A stretch of 64,000 nt of DNA from Paulinella micropora (Eukaryota; Cercozoa; Imbricatea; Euglyphida), in the NCBI GenBank assembly GCA_009731375.1, contig BJOX01000022.1, forward strand, positions 1,221,967-1,285,966. Reading direction: 5' to 3'. A model generated the notes under the pieces. The model saw only the letters and a list, made by a program, of their open reading frames with translations, did no database searches and was not told the origin of the DNA. Position 1 is the stretch's first letter; every line of letters begins with the position of its first letter. Below are positions 26,586-36,832 of this stretch, piece after piece. The position numbers and the translations under genes were made by a program.

Positions 26586-27104
26586 ATGCAGTCAAAAGAG
26601 GCTTCAAAAGAAAACTGGAAGAAAGCAGTTCAAGCAAACAGAGAAAATGCTGAACGGAGAAAGGACGAGTGGGCACGTGAAAGGCTTCGTAAAAAAGGAG
26701 AATTAAAAGAAGCATCAGTGGAAGAACTTATTGAGACAGATGCTGAAGTTGGTGTTGCGAAAGAAATACTTAAAAATCCTGAGATTGAAGATGAATCAAG
26801 CGAAAGCGATAGCGAAATTGATATGTCTGAGGTTATTGCAAATCATATGCTTAGAAAGATAAAAAAGAATGCTAAAAAGCCCAAGAAGAAAAACACAAAG
26901 AAAGCACCACAACCCAAGAAGCCTGAGAATGACAGCGAAGAAGAAGAAAGTGAGAGTGAAGAAAGCGAGGATTATGAAACAACAGGTGGAAAACAGCGAG
27001 GTGGTAAAAAACGAAGTGAAAAAATATCAGTTAATGTGTATAACAATACACCAAAGAATAAAGAAAAAAGTAAGGAAGCAGAAAAGATTTTTCTAAAGTT
27101 CTAA
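26586..27104 (+). CDS. Lys/Glu/Ser-rich protein adjacent to integrase
   Basis: The 172-residue frame starts MQSKEASKENWKKAV. An acidic serine-rich patch (ESSESDSEIDMSE) precedes a strongly basic stretch (KKNAKKPKKKNTKKAPQ), a second acidic block and a C-terminus ending FLKF. The element-2 paralogue (36181-36703) shares the MQSxEASxxNW start and the FLKF end. The gene lies just upstream of the integrase, whose ATG follows 6 bases after the stop in an AATATC-ATG context. Function unknown; charge pattern suggests nucleic-acid or integrase-complex binding. Confidence 0.6.
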   Translation: MQSKEASKENWKKAVQANRENAERRKDEWARERLRKKGELKEASVEELIETDAEVGVAKEILKNPEIEDESSESDSEIDMSEVIANHMLRKIKKNAKKPKKKNTKKAPQPKKPENDSEEEESESEESEDYETTGGKQRGGKKRSEKISVNVYNNTPKNKEKSKEAEKIFLKF

Positions 27105-27110
27105 AATATC

Positions 27111-28035
27111 ATGAGTGAAAATAATAATATTCAACTTGCAAACACCGCACAAGAATTATTTCGTCAGACTAAACCGAGGACTAGAGGAACGACAATATGG
27201 GCGGACAAAGTATTGAATATGGTCAATATTGATTTAATGGACATGAGTAAGGTCGCTACAAAAAATAAAAACTATAATTTTGCCCTTATTTGGATTGATA
27301 TCCATAGTCGCTATGCTTATGCGATACCAATAAAGAATAAATTTTCGACCACCGTTTTAGAAGCACTCAAGAAATTACCGAAGCCAAAAGCATACATATC
27401 AGACAATGGCGGTGAGTTTAAAGGTGCAGTTGGTGAGTGGATGAGAAATAATGGAATTGAACAATTTATGGTTGAAGTAGGTGATCATAATTCGTTAGGT
27501 ATTGTTGATAGATTTGTTAGAACACTTAGACAAAGATTACACATATTATGGGCTTTTAATCGTAATTTTGATTGGATAAGTTATANNNNNNNNNNAAAGA
27601 TGTGGTTTATTATTATAACAAGAAAGAACATTCAGCGATTAAGGCCTCACCGATTGATGTGTTTAAAGGAAATGATATAAGCCAACAACATAGATATGTT
27701 GATAAATATGTATTTAGTTTCAAAGAAGGAGACAGAGTTAGAAAATTGAACAAGAAACATATTTTGGAAAAGGGCAGAAAGACTTGGAGCAAACAAATAT
27801 ACATAGTCAAAGCCCGTAAGGGATACCGGATTGTATTAACAAATGATGATGTTGTGCCACCTACTAGACATTTATTAAAGACTGACGCTACCGACGATCC
27901 GGAAGAGACAGATATTAATAAAGAACTAAAACAACTAACTAAAGATAAGCAAACAAAGCATTTACTTAAAAGAGAGGAAATAAACCAATCAAATGTCCGC
28001 ACTGAATACGCGAAAGAAAAAAGAAAGTCATTCTT
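27111..28035 (+). CDS. Retroviral-type integrase (Maverick c-int like)
   Basis: The catalytic core is visible: VNIDLMDMS (first Asp), AYISDNGGEF (second Asp), then LGIVDRFVRTLR 35 residues on, where the usual Glu is Asp. Past a 10-N gap at 27586-27595 come VYYYNKKEHSAI and a basic C-terminal domain with ARKGYRIVLTNDD. The frame lacks a stop at the convergent junction and reads through antisense of the next gene to 28333. In Mavericks this enzyme inserts the element and makes 6-bp duplications. Confidence 0.85.
27586..27595. other. 10-N gap in integrase
   Basis: The flanks encode DWISY and KDVVYYYN, so only a few codons are missing compared with the element-2 integrase. No duplicate sequence is seen at this gap, so it may be a true small gap. 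Confidence 0.7.
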
Positions 28036-28526
28036 GACTTATAGCCACCTTTGTGTAGAAAGGAACCCCTTTCTTTTTGATATAATAACCCTTCAAAGCA
28101 GACCAAGATATGAAGACCCTTATCACCCCGTCGTATCCAAGAGCAACATAACTATTGGGGTCTGGTTTCCCAGGGCCACCCATCAAAACTGCTTTTTTGA
28201 AATCAGGTTTTTTCTTCTCAGCCACTTGGTCTGGCTCATCGTACTTGTCGAAAAACTTAACCCAAACATTTTGCTCTTCCCAATACTTTTCTGGCTCATC
28301 CTCCTTCAACTTTACACCCAATTTCTCATTTAAAGGACTAACATTTTTTTTTTTTACGCTCAACCTCGGTCTGAAGCACAGGGTCTTCGTGCAACTGATG
28401 CTTGGCGTCTGGGGTTGAAGGAACTTCAGCAGGAACTTCAGATGGAACCTCAGCGGGAACTTCAGATGGAACCTCAGCGGGCTCCTCAGCAGTCGGCTTG
28501 GAAGGAGACTTCTTCTTAGGAGGCAT
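28028..28526 (-). pseudogene. Pro/Lys-rich protein, frameshift in an A-run
   Basis: It starts MPPKKKSPSKPTAEEPAE and has AEVPSEVP repeats. A poly-A (T on +) tract at about 28347-28358 changes frame, after which VSPLNEKLGVKLKEDEPEKYW...GGPGKPDPNSYVALGYDGV continues to the stop at 28028. Sequencing error in the homopolymer is possible. It is convergent with the integrase and overlaps its readthrough tail. No family recognised. Confidence 0.5.
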
Positions 28527-28699
28527 GGTGCCTGCCCCACACCAAAAAAGCACAAAAAAGCATGTGTGGGCAGTGCCTTGAAGCCGTTTTTTTTGACAAT
28601 TTGTAAAATAAATAATTCTTTTTGAAAAATAGTCAAATAACAAGTGTGCTTTTATGTTGTTGTGAAATGTGTGTCATGTTCATTGATGAGAAGTGAGCA

Positions 28700-29192
28700 G
28701 GTAGGCAGACAGCACAGATCACAGAACCCTACCTTACTCCTTCAATATAGAATTTATACTTGACAATAACTTCCTCAAATGTTTTTCCGCCACCAATCAA
28801 ATTTCTTGCGTAATTTTCCTCTTGATGGGACATTGGAAATTTATTTTTTCTAACCATCTTTCAAAAAATGCTATTTCTTTTTTGGTCTCTTTTTCCTTTC
28901 TAACTCTCTGCCTTTTAACTTTCCTTGCATTTTCTAATTGCTTTCTTTCCTCTTGTATTTCATTGTCTCTTTGTTCGACAGCTTCGAGTCTTCGTTCTAC
29001 CTCGTCAAGTTCAAGTTTAATTTGTCTTATCTTTTTTGACAAGTTTTTTTTCTTCGTCTCCAAGGCTATTTTGTCGGAAATAATTTTGTTCTTTCTTTTG
29101 TCTGAATAATATTCAAACCAATTATTTTCTTCTCTTTCAACATCATCATCGCTTGAATTTTCTTTTGCCTCATCATCAATATAATCACTCAT
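28700..29192 (-). CDS. Charged coiled-coil protein
   Basis: The likely start is MSDYIDDEAKENSSDDD at 29190-29192; an upstream ATG at 29216 is also possible. The core is a long heptad-rich helix (KKIRQIKLELDEVERRLEAVEQ). One frame stops at 28797, but a neighbouring frame continues with NYARNLIGGGKTFEEVIVKY to about 28733, suggesting a late frameshift. Function unknown. Confidence 0.5.
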
Positions 29193-29216
29193 GCTGTACA
29201 AATGGAGTCTTGTCAA

Positions 29217-29512
29217 AATAGAAAGTTGGCCAAAAGTGCGAAAACGAAAAGTATGATTTTTTGTTTTCGCATTCTCTGATAAAAAACTTGTGATAACAAT
29301 GTGCCTCGACTGAGCGAAAAAACCGAAACCAAAGCAAGCACCGACACAAAAAAAAGTGTTTTTTATGTTACTGCTCTTGGTATGGTTAGGGTGGTGTAAT
29401 TATGTTGGTCGTGTAGTCTGTCATTGTCGGTGGCTCCGCTTACTCTTGACCCATTCCTGCCATCCTTTTTTTTTTTGCTTTTTTGTAAATTCCTTTTTTT
29501 CTTTTTTTTGGC
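29217..29512. other. Intergenic AT-rich region with hairpin
   Basis: The stretch between the coiled-coil gene start and the PolB end holds T-rich runs and a GCGAAAAC...GTTTTCGC hairpin near 29238-29270. No gene is supported. Confidence 0.6.
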
Positions 29513-30013
29513 TTAGTATCCGTATGGTAATGTCGTAATCTGGTTTTCTTTTAGAGGTTGAATTACTCTTTTAGTGTAAGTAAATGAAAATATCTTTTGT
29601 AAATGCTCTGACGTAATTGTTTTTGTCTTTTTGTTTCTTGTTATTTTGCTGTTGGTGTGTATGATTACATTTCCAGCCTCTGCTACATTCTTTGCTATAC
29701 ACTTTTCTCCTTTTGTTTCTAGTAGGTCTTCTAATTCTTTGTATGCCTTTTTAGATAGTTCAGTGTTTGTACTTTCAATCCATTGCTTATGATACTAAAC
29801 ATATTAACCAAGTTCAATTTTTTACAAGTCTCGTAATTCATTGAAAATCCTTTTAATTTCATTTTGGTTGTTCCATCATTTAGTATGTAGCCGTATGATT
29901 TAGGTCCTGCTCCAACAAATGTGGTTATCTTTCTGTTTACATTTGTCTTTTTATCTATCAATTCGTCTGTCCACGGCCCCAGTAAATCTCCTGTCGGTAT
30001 TGTTGTCTGTCCT

Positions 30014-30023
30014 NNNNNNNNNN
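30014..30023. other. Artificial 10-N gap in PolB
   Basis: Both sides carry the same roughly 38-base stretch ending GGTATTGTTGTCTGTCCT with a few mismatches. The gap is therefore an unresolved overlap between diverged contigs. Confidence 0.85.
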
Positions 30024-32089
30024 CATTGTCCCAATAAATCACCAGTCGGTATTGTTGTCTGTCCTTCTTTCTCATCTACGGAATAAATTACGCTGTCTGT
30101 GTCGTGATATAACACTCTATTACCTAATCTGTCCATCATATCATACAATCTCATTTGCGCATGTGCTGTTGTAAATAGTGCTACACAGATACTTGTATTG
30201 TAGGGGTCAGATAATTTTTCGTGGTGTAGGTTGTATGAAAGTTCTAGGCATTCTTTGTTTATCATATTAATAGATACTTCATTTATCTTCTTGTCGTTTA
30301 GTATTTTGTATAGTTCTGCTTCACTCCTTACTATTTTTGTTTGTGTCTTGTTGTTTTGTTGTCCAAATTTTCCCCATAGTGAGTTTAGACAGAGTTTTGC
30401 CACAGCCCTTCTACCTTCATTCTTTTCAATCTTGCTTTTATCTAATTTAATTTTCATTTTTTCTTCATAGTCCTTAATGTAATTGTCTTTGTCTTCTTCT
30501 GTTATTACATTTGATGGATATCCACTTGATTCCTGTTTCACTCTTAGAAAGGTCTTAATATATTCTTTGAATAGTTCAGTTGTCTGCTCATTCCAATGCC
30601 ATAATTCATAAGTTTTAATAAGTCTGTAGCCTTTTTGGATTGCTTTGTAAATAAGTGGTGTCGCCCATGTGCCTGTCAGTATTCTGTCCTCGTCAGTGTG
30701 CTGACATTTGTCCTGTAAGCCTTCCTTACCACATTTATTACATAGATAATACATCATCTTTCCTCTATCTTGACATGGAAGGACTGGGTGAATTAGTCCT
30801 CTAGGTGGTAGTATTTTTATTTTTGCTATGACAAATGCTGTTTTGTTATTCAACATATCATATGCTTCTTTTCCTCTTATTGCTTGGTGGTGTTTCACTG
30901 GATAGGGGTCATAGTACATAACCGTTGGATAGAGAGAGCACACATCTATGTACTTGGCATACTGATATTCGCTCATAGATTTCCAGTATAGAGATAGAGC
31001 ATTCGTCCTTCCACCAAACATAGCATGTCGTGGATTGATTGCTTCTTGCTCAATTAATGTCTCTTCTATTGCTCCTTTGAATTCTTCCTTTGTTCGTATC
31101 CTGTTCCATTGACACCCCCATATTGTTATTAATTGACTAACTTCCGCATGTTGCTTGATTAAAGTTTCGCGTAGTTTAGTTTCTTTGTATAGTTGTCCAA
31201 ATGTTTTATTCACAGACCTTTCTCTGTTTAGTTCATTTCCATTGAAACACTCAGGACACCCGTGCCAATAACAACCATGGAACTCATATGCCGTTTTTGT
31301 CTTTTCGTCATATCCGTCTAAGTAGGCTTTCACACCTTTGGGTAAGTTTAGTATTTTTTCTTTACCATTTAGACCATGTTGAATTTTGGCATTGTCCTTT
31401 TTTTCTCTGTATGCTAACCACTCCACACACATACGACTTGTTTTTGCTTTGTCTGTTCTGTTTGTCGGTATAACTGCTATGCTGTCCTCAGGCATGTAGT
31501 TTGCTTTGAATAGTGCCATACATGTAGAGGCAATAGTTGTGTATTGAAATGGATCAATTCCGAACTCCATAAATTGTTCCCTAAACTCAATACACCCCCG
31601 TCTTAGTATATCTACATCACTATGACAATATTCAATCATTTCTTTATTGAAATCAAATACTTTGTCTTTTTGCTCCCCATACCATTTTATGAAATCATCT
31701 CTTTTATTCTTTGAGAATGAGATATATCCGTAATCGTCCATGTCTGGTATTTTGCCTATGTATGTTTGATTGTCTGTTTTATTAAAGAAGTGAGGAAAGT
31801 ATCCTTTCTTCAATTCAGTAAGTCCAAACGTGTCAGGAAAGTCAGATAGAGGCATAGTTAGAAATGATAAACTATCTATAAATCTAATCTGTTCTTTCCC
31901 ATTACCAATAGACATCATCATTATTTTACCACCTTCATATATCACAAATGGAGTTATGCCTGTTTCAATCAACCATTTCAATACAAATTGACAATCATAT
32001 CCCCGTGCATTATGTGCTATGAATGTATAACCCTTATGTTTTACACCCAACGCCCACTCACAGAATTGTTCAATTTTTTATGTATGATT

Positions 32090-32182
32090 GGTGTGCTGTC
32101 GGAGGGGGTTTCACCCCCTACCATTCCCCCACCTTTTTCGTCAAGGGTTTGGAAAGGGGCGGGGCCCTTCCATCGAAATATT
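32090..32182. repeat. Short GC-rich insertion inside PolB
   Basis: Within the AT-rich polymerase gene a compact GC-rich block includes GGGGGTTTCACCCCC and a further GGGGCGGGGCCC stretch. It falls between the FDFEAN exonuclease motif and FIAHNARGYD and introduces stops. The composition differs sharply from its surroundings. It may be a small inserted element; its exact ends are uncertain. Confidence 0.5.
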
Positions 32183-33065
32183 GACTTTCAGAATGATTGA
32201 TAATATGTGTTCCTGTCTCTTGATTTGCTTCGAAATCAAAGAATACATATTTGGTTGATGATTCATGTATCACTTTTTTCTTTAACTCACATTGGTGCGA
32301 TAGAGGTTGTAGTTCTTTGCAGTTCCTACATTTTTTATATCCACATTTATGTTCTCCTTTGTAAGTCTTAGCACAAGTGATACATTTTTTCTTTGTGTCG
32401 CATAACTTATTTTGTTTATGATTATTGAAACATTTATCATTCGGAAACTTTCTATTACACTCATTGCACGTTTTCCATTTCGAAATATTGTCATATCCTT
32501 TACATCCTTCGGTTTGACATATATTACATTTGAATTCACATGCGTGATTTTGTTCGTATCCCTTCATACATTTCTCGCAAAGGTTTTGCTTTGACAAGAA
32601 TGCTTTCATACTTTTTATGGTGTCGTAATGGTTCATGGTTTTAAGTATGTATATGTTCTTTTTGTCCTTCATCTCAGTCTTATAGATAATCTTGTTTGGA
32701 AATTCCACAATAACAATGTTGTAGCCTATGTGCTTAGCAAACTCACTAATTTCAGAAAGCCCGCACAAATCTTTCATGACACCAGCCTCCTCGTGCAGTT
32801 TGTTTGCTAGTTCATCTTGAATTCTGCGTCCGTCCTTGATTTGTGAATACTTTGGATGCTTTTCTATCTTTGCTTTTGCTACAACTATTGCCCTTGCCAA
32901 ACATATGTTGTCTTCATTTCTTATTGTTATTATACCTTTCTTTTTATACAAGTCTGTTTCAGTTATTGCTTTCAATCTTGCTCCTCCTTCAGGCATTCTC
33001 ACACCCACAAAATTGAAATCAATCAATTCCATAGTTGCACCTTCTTCGTCCATATAGTTTTCGTC

Positions 33066-33075
33066 NNNNNNNNNN
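33066..33075. other. 10-N gap in PolB N-terminus
   Basis: The flanks share TTTCGTC, so a short unmerged overlap is possible. Confidence 0.6.
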
Positions 33076-33738
33076 TACTTTCGTCGTTTGATTGTAGTAT
33101 AGTTTCTAATCTAGTCAGTATATCTTCTAAATTGAAATCTTTTACTTTTATTAATGTGTTTTTTGTTTGAACATTCCACGAAGCAGGAATAGCACTAATC
33201 CGTATTTGTATTAAGTCGTTATCCTTGTAAAGTGTTTTAAAGTCCTCTAGTATAGAACCGATCATACTAATGATACACTCAAGAGGAAACTTTTTCACTT
33301 TTTGCGTCATTGATTTACTTAACTTAATTGTATATAGAGATTGCCCCACAGGTAGTTTGTGTTCAGTGTCTTTTCTTATTAGTTTATATCCATTGAACTC
33401 AATCACTTGTGGCTCGCTTTGTTTTCGTTCTCTTATTTTTTGCTCTGGTTGATGATAAAACCTTTCAGGGTCAGATAGTGCTCCCCTTGTCGTTGTTATG
33501 TCATAAAACCTAGTTCAGTTCGGCTTTTTAACATATAACTTGTTTTGCCTTATCTGATATGTTATTTTTGCTTCCGCCAACTTGTCCAAGTTCCATGTGT
33601 GTCCACCATAGTCGATGGTGTTCGCCATATATTGATTGGAATATATTTTCTCCAAAAAATATTTTTATTTTATACATAAATATATATATATATAATATTA
33701 TCTTATCTTTAATATGAAATTCAATTTTTTTTCAGGTC

Positions 33739-33954
33739 TCAATTTTCCCCGACGATATTCTGGAGTCTAATAAGGTCAGCCTTGGCTTTTTCTCTTTTCT
33801 CTTTTGATTTTCTCAGTATGTCTGCCTTGTTTTTTTGATAATATTCTTTTGCTCTCATACGTGCTTTCTCTTTATTTCTTCTTTGATACTCTCTCATACG
33901 TTCAGCGTGTTTTGCCCTTGCCTCCTCCGCAGTATATGTTGGATATCTACCCAT
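33739..33954 (-). CDS. Small basic helical protein next to the right TIR
   Basis: The 71-residue protein starts MGRYPTYTAEEARAKHAERM, with REYQRRNKEKARMRAKEYYQ and later repeated K/R/E residues. It is predicted to be almost entirely helical. Short proteins of this ERxREYxxxNKEKxR style occur in many large DNA viruses without assigned function. It lies between PolB and the TIR. A DNA-binding role is plausible only. Confidence 0.55.
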   Translation of the reverse strand: MGRYPTYTAEEARAKHAERMREYQRRNKEKARMRAKEYYQKNKADILRKSKEKREKAKADLIRLQNIVGEN

Positions 33955-33995
33955 TTATATTATATATAATATATTTTTTATTATATTTAAATGGA

Positions 33996-34309
33996 AATTA
34001 ATCAAACTCGCAATAGGAGAGGACTTTCATTTTTCAAAAAAAGATAACTAAGTCTAGCACAGCAGTAAAAACTAAGAAACAGGTTTTGATGTCTCTTAGT
34101 GTTTATTTGGAAAAAGATAGATAAGTTATCTTTTTTTTAGAGTTTGAGAGAAATTCAAATATGGACTATTTAAGGCTTAATGATTGCTATATTGAATTTG
34201 GATAAAATTATGTATCTTTTTATTGAAATTAATAGTAAGACGAATTTATGTAAAAATAGCCTTATTTTATATAAAAAGATAAGTGTGCTATAGTAATACC
34301 TATAGTAGT
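33996..34309. repeat. Right terminal inverted repeat of Maverick 1
   Basis: This is the reverse complement of 3587-3901, ending CCTATAGTAGT immediately before GTAAGA. Confidence 0.93.
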
Positions 34310-34315
34310 GTAAGA
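34310..34315. repeat. Target-site duplication, right copy (GTAAGA)
   Basis: GTAAGA directly follows the right TIR and matches 3581-3586. Confidence 0.9.
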
Positions 34316-34317
34316 GT

Positions 34318-34488
34318 GCCACTATAAGACAGTATCTTGAGACATGGGGGTGTAGCAAGAGAGATAACGGCTATATTCGCTCTCCTATTAATCGCAAAGT
34401 CGCGACATTAAAAAAATAAAACTTTTAATACGAAGGGAGATAAAGGCTTATTTGTAAAATCAAATTTTTCATAGTGTCTTATAGTGGC
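34318..34488. repeat. 171-bp sequence with perfect 14-bp inverted ends
   Basis: GCCACTATAAGACA at 34318-34331 is the exact reverse complement of 34475-34488. The interior has no coding potential. It starts three bases after the Maverick 1 target duplication. It could be a small MITE or a remnant of element-2 ends; no flanking duplication is visible. Confidence 0.6.
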
Positions 34489-34676
34489 CTCAATCAATAC
34501 AAGAAGTCTTTGGATTGCTTTTCTGCTTTTCTTAAAGTAGTCCAAGGCGGACCAAAAACTGGCGGCACCGGTAGCAGTCCTAACGATATATTACGCCTTC
34601 CCGTGAATGTGTCATAATTTTAAATTCACATACAATTATTTAATAAAATTCTTTATTTTAGACACATTATTATAAA
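34489..34676. other. Junction between Maverick copies
   Basis: A frame through 34490-34611 encodes KSLDCFSAFLKVVQGGPKTG and a Gly-rich stretch without a start codon. It may be the tail of an unidentified gene. The rest is AT-rich and featureless. No TIR for element 2 was found here. Confidence 0.4.
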
Positions 34677-34923
34677 ATGATGAAATGTAGTTATTGTAGC
34701 ATCTATAATGCTCCAATTACAATTGAAAAAATAATTTTCTGTAGTTTAAGGTGTGTATTTACATACATGTTAAGAGATTATTCTCCAAAAATTTCAAAAA
34801 AAAGTTTCTGATGAGATATTAGATAATATTAATCCTAATACAATGGTAAAATCAATCATCGTTGAAGTAGAAAGATGTAATAGGTGTAGAAGGATGGATG
34901 ATTCCTGTTATTGTATATATTAA
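34677..34923 (+). pseudogene. Small zinc-binding-like protein, one A-run frameshift
   Basis: The first frame is 44 residues: MMKCSYCSIYN then FCSLRCVFTYML, giving a CxxC...CxxxC pair. An indel in the A-run near 34800 stops it at 34811. The other frame continues with VSDEILDNINP and CNRCRRMDDSCYC to 34923. The element-1 counterpart is the remnant at 4295-4600. Zinc binding is inferred from cysteine spacing. Confidence 0.5.
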
Positions 34924-34981
34924 AGATCTAATACTTCTTTTTTCTTCTTTATCCTAGCACTGCTCCTGATATTCTCAGGCT

Positions 34982-35910
34982 TTATATATATAAAGATTTT
35001 AATAAATTTATATTTTTCTTTTCTTTTGTTGCTTCTGTTACTTTGTCTGCTAACTGCTCCTTCTCTTGTTTTTCTTCTGGTTGTTCTCTAAGATTTGTTT
35101 TTAATAATTCATCAGGACTGACTAAATCTTCTTCACTGAGTATGACCTTAAAGCCTTTTCTTCCTTTTACCTTGTAAATAGTTTTTGAATACTGCTTATC
35201 GCCCTTTGAAAAAATAGTCCGCTCAAGTTCCTTTCTTACTCTTGTATCCTTAGGAAACTCATTTATTAAAGGATTTCTATATATTTCTTGTGTATTCCTT
35301 TCTTTACCTTCATAAACTTTCATAGGGACAGCATTTATTCCTGTATGATATGTGTTATTATAGTTTTTTACAATTTCGTGAATATAAGGAACCCATGAAA
35401 AATTTTCATTAACTTCCCAAAGCAAACTTAAGTCATTTCTTATTGTTCTAATATATCTATCTATTATCCCCATTGTTCTGTGGTCTCCTACTTGGACGGT
35501 TCTGTGTTTAATATTATTTTGTCTAAAATACTCACCCACTTGTCCTTTAAACTCGCCATCACTATCAGATGTAATTCTTTCAGGTAATTCTTTTGTAAAA
35601 ATTTTCTTCAATCCTTCTAAGACATAGCCAGTTGTCTTTTGTTTTATTGGTTCAATCCATCCTCGTCTGCTATAAACATCAATAGCAACTAGGCCAAAAT
35701 TGTTATGAGCATTTCCAGGTTTCATTGATACTTATGACATATCTATTAAATCAATAAACACTTGACTTAGTGGTTTAGCATCGGGTGATGTTATCGTATT
35801 CCATATCTTAGTTGGCTTAGATTGATTATGTATTTCAAGTGCCTCTTCAACTTTCGTTTTTTGTTCTTGTTATTCAGGAGTTCTTGTTGTTGAGTATGTT
35901 TATTGTCCAT
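34982..35910 (-). pseudogene. Second retroviral-type integrase, N-terminus broken
   Basis: The start MDNKHTQQQELLN is followed by a frame change near 35850 and a stop at about 35727, just after FIDLIDMS (first Asp). The main frame from 35725 has TSDSDGEFKG (second Asp) and MGIIDRYIRTIR, again Asp in place of Glu, at the same spacing as in 27111-28035. The C-terminal domain has GRKGFKVILSEEDLVSPDELL. It is clearly related to, but diverged from, the element-1 integrase, so the two elements are different lineages in this part. Confidence 0.8.
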
Positions 35911-35921
35911 ATTATATATCA

Positions 35922-36177
35922 ATGAGATTTTCAAAATCCAATGTTAAGAATAAAAAATATAAAGTCATTAGTAAAAAAGGTAAGGTTATTAATTTTGGAG
36001 ATACCAGATATGAGCATTATAAAGACCTCATAGGGCTATATTCACATTTAAACATCTAGATAAAGAAAGAAGAAAAAATACAGAATTAGAGCCAAGGCTA
36101 TAAAAAATTCAAAAGGAGAATTAACTTATAATAACCCAGAGTATGCGAATTATTATTCTTATCATTATCTCTGGTAA
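35922..36177 (+). pseudogene. DUF5754-like small basic protein, frameshifted
   Basis: It starts MRFSKSNVKNKKYKVISKKG, followed by FGDTRYEHYKDLIGLYSHL. After a frame change near 36050 come DKERRKKYRIRAKAIK and a C-terminus ending YYSYHYLW. This KKYxV...GKxIxFGxxxYxHYKD...ERRxxYxxR...LW signature is a small family frequent in large DNA viruses and phages. Function unknown. It diverges from the integrase start with 11 bases between the start codons. Confidence 0.6.
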
Positions 36178-36180
36178 TAT

Positions 36181-36703
36181 CTAAAACTTAAGAAACATCC
36201 TTGAGACATCATCATTTTTTTCTTTCTTAGCACCACCAGAAGATTGATTTTATACTTTCACACTCACACTGCTTGATTTTTTACTCTCAGTTTTCTTACA
36301 GGTTCTTCTTCTTCTTCACTTTCTTCACTTTCACTTTCGCTCTCATCAGGTTCAGGCTCAGGCACAGGTTTTTGCTTACTTTCTTCTTTGCTTCCGCTTT
36401 CTTTCTTCTTATTTTCATTTTCGCCATCTTTTCAGCAATGATATCTGTGAAATCACATTCTTCATCGCTCTCACTGCTTTCTTCTGGTGTATCATCTTGG
36501 TCTTTTCCGTTAATGATATCATTAGCAACACCCATTTCTGCAATGCGGTTTATCTTTTCCTCCATCTCTTCATCATCGCCTACATAAGCATTTCTACACT
36601 TTGCTAATTTCTCTTTTGCTATTTCAATCTTTTGTTGCTTTTTGCTCTTAATACTTTCCACAGCCTTACCCCAATTCTTACGGCTCGCTTCAGGACTCTG
36701 CAT
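36181..36703 (-). pseudogene. Lys/Glu/Ser-rich protein, element-2 copy, frameshifted
   Basis: It starts MQSPEASRKNWGKAVESI, has the acidic ESSESDEECDFTDIIAEKM block, then a frame change near 36380 leading to an acidic EPEPDESESESEE stretch. A further stop precedes the conserved FLKF end. It is paralogous to 26586-27104. It diverges from the fibre gene. Confidence 0.55.
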
Positions 36704-36758
36704 TTTTAGAATTGCGCTTCTATCTTGCTAATCGCAAGATTTTTCACTTATTCTAAAA
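36704..36758. repeat. Degenerate boundary hairpin
   Basis: TTTTAGAAT (36704-36712) pairs with ATTCTAAAA (36750-36758), the same stem as hairpins at 22704 and 26377, but without the GATATT/AACATCG caps. It abuts the ATG of the Lys-rich gene rather than the fibre gene. Confidence 0.6.
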
Positions 36759-36832
36759 CTATTTTATACTAAAAATATATTAATCTTAGTATTTTTTGAA
36801 TAAATAATAAATATTTAATTACTTAATATAAC

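Larger units (their letters stand above)
29513..33628 (-). pseudogene. polB: Protein-primed family B DNA polymerase (pPolB), disrupted
   Basis: Start MANTIDYGGHTWNLDKL lies near the right TIR. After an early in-frame stop (about 33515) and a 10-N gap (33066-33075) comes a Cys-rich zinc region (32280-32600), then exonuclease motif FDFEAN near 32230, FIAHNARGYD, polymerase motif A DVCSLYPTV (30920-30950), motif B LNSLWGKFGQ (about 30370) and motif C YHDTDSV (about 30095). Past a second gap (30014-30023, flanked by duplicate sequence) a frameshift near 29790 leads to the C-terminus TTLPYGY. A short GC-rich insertion with a stop breaks the exonuclease region at about 32090-32180. All catalytic motifs are preserved, so decay is recent. 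Confidence 0.93.

Noticed and set aside
20261-28035. Alternative genetic code with UGA as an amino acid
   Set aside because: Two Gly codons read TGA, but many genes end at TGA and other disruptions are TAA, TAG and frameshifts, so mutation is simpler.
34490-34611. Gene ending VVQGGPKTGGTGSSPN
   Set aside because: No start codon and no recognisable family; kept only as a note on the junction region.
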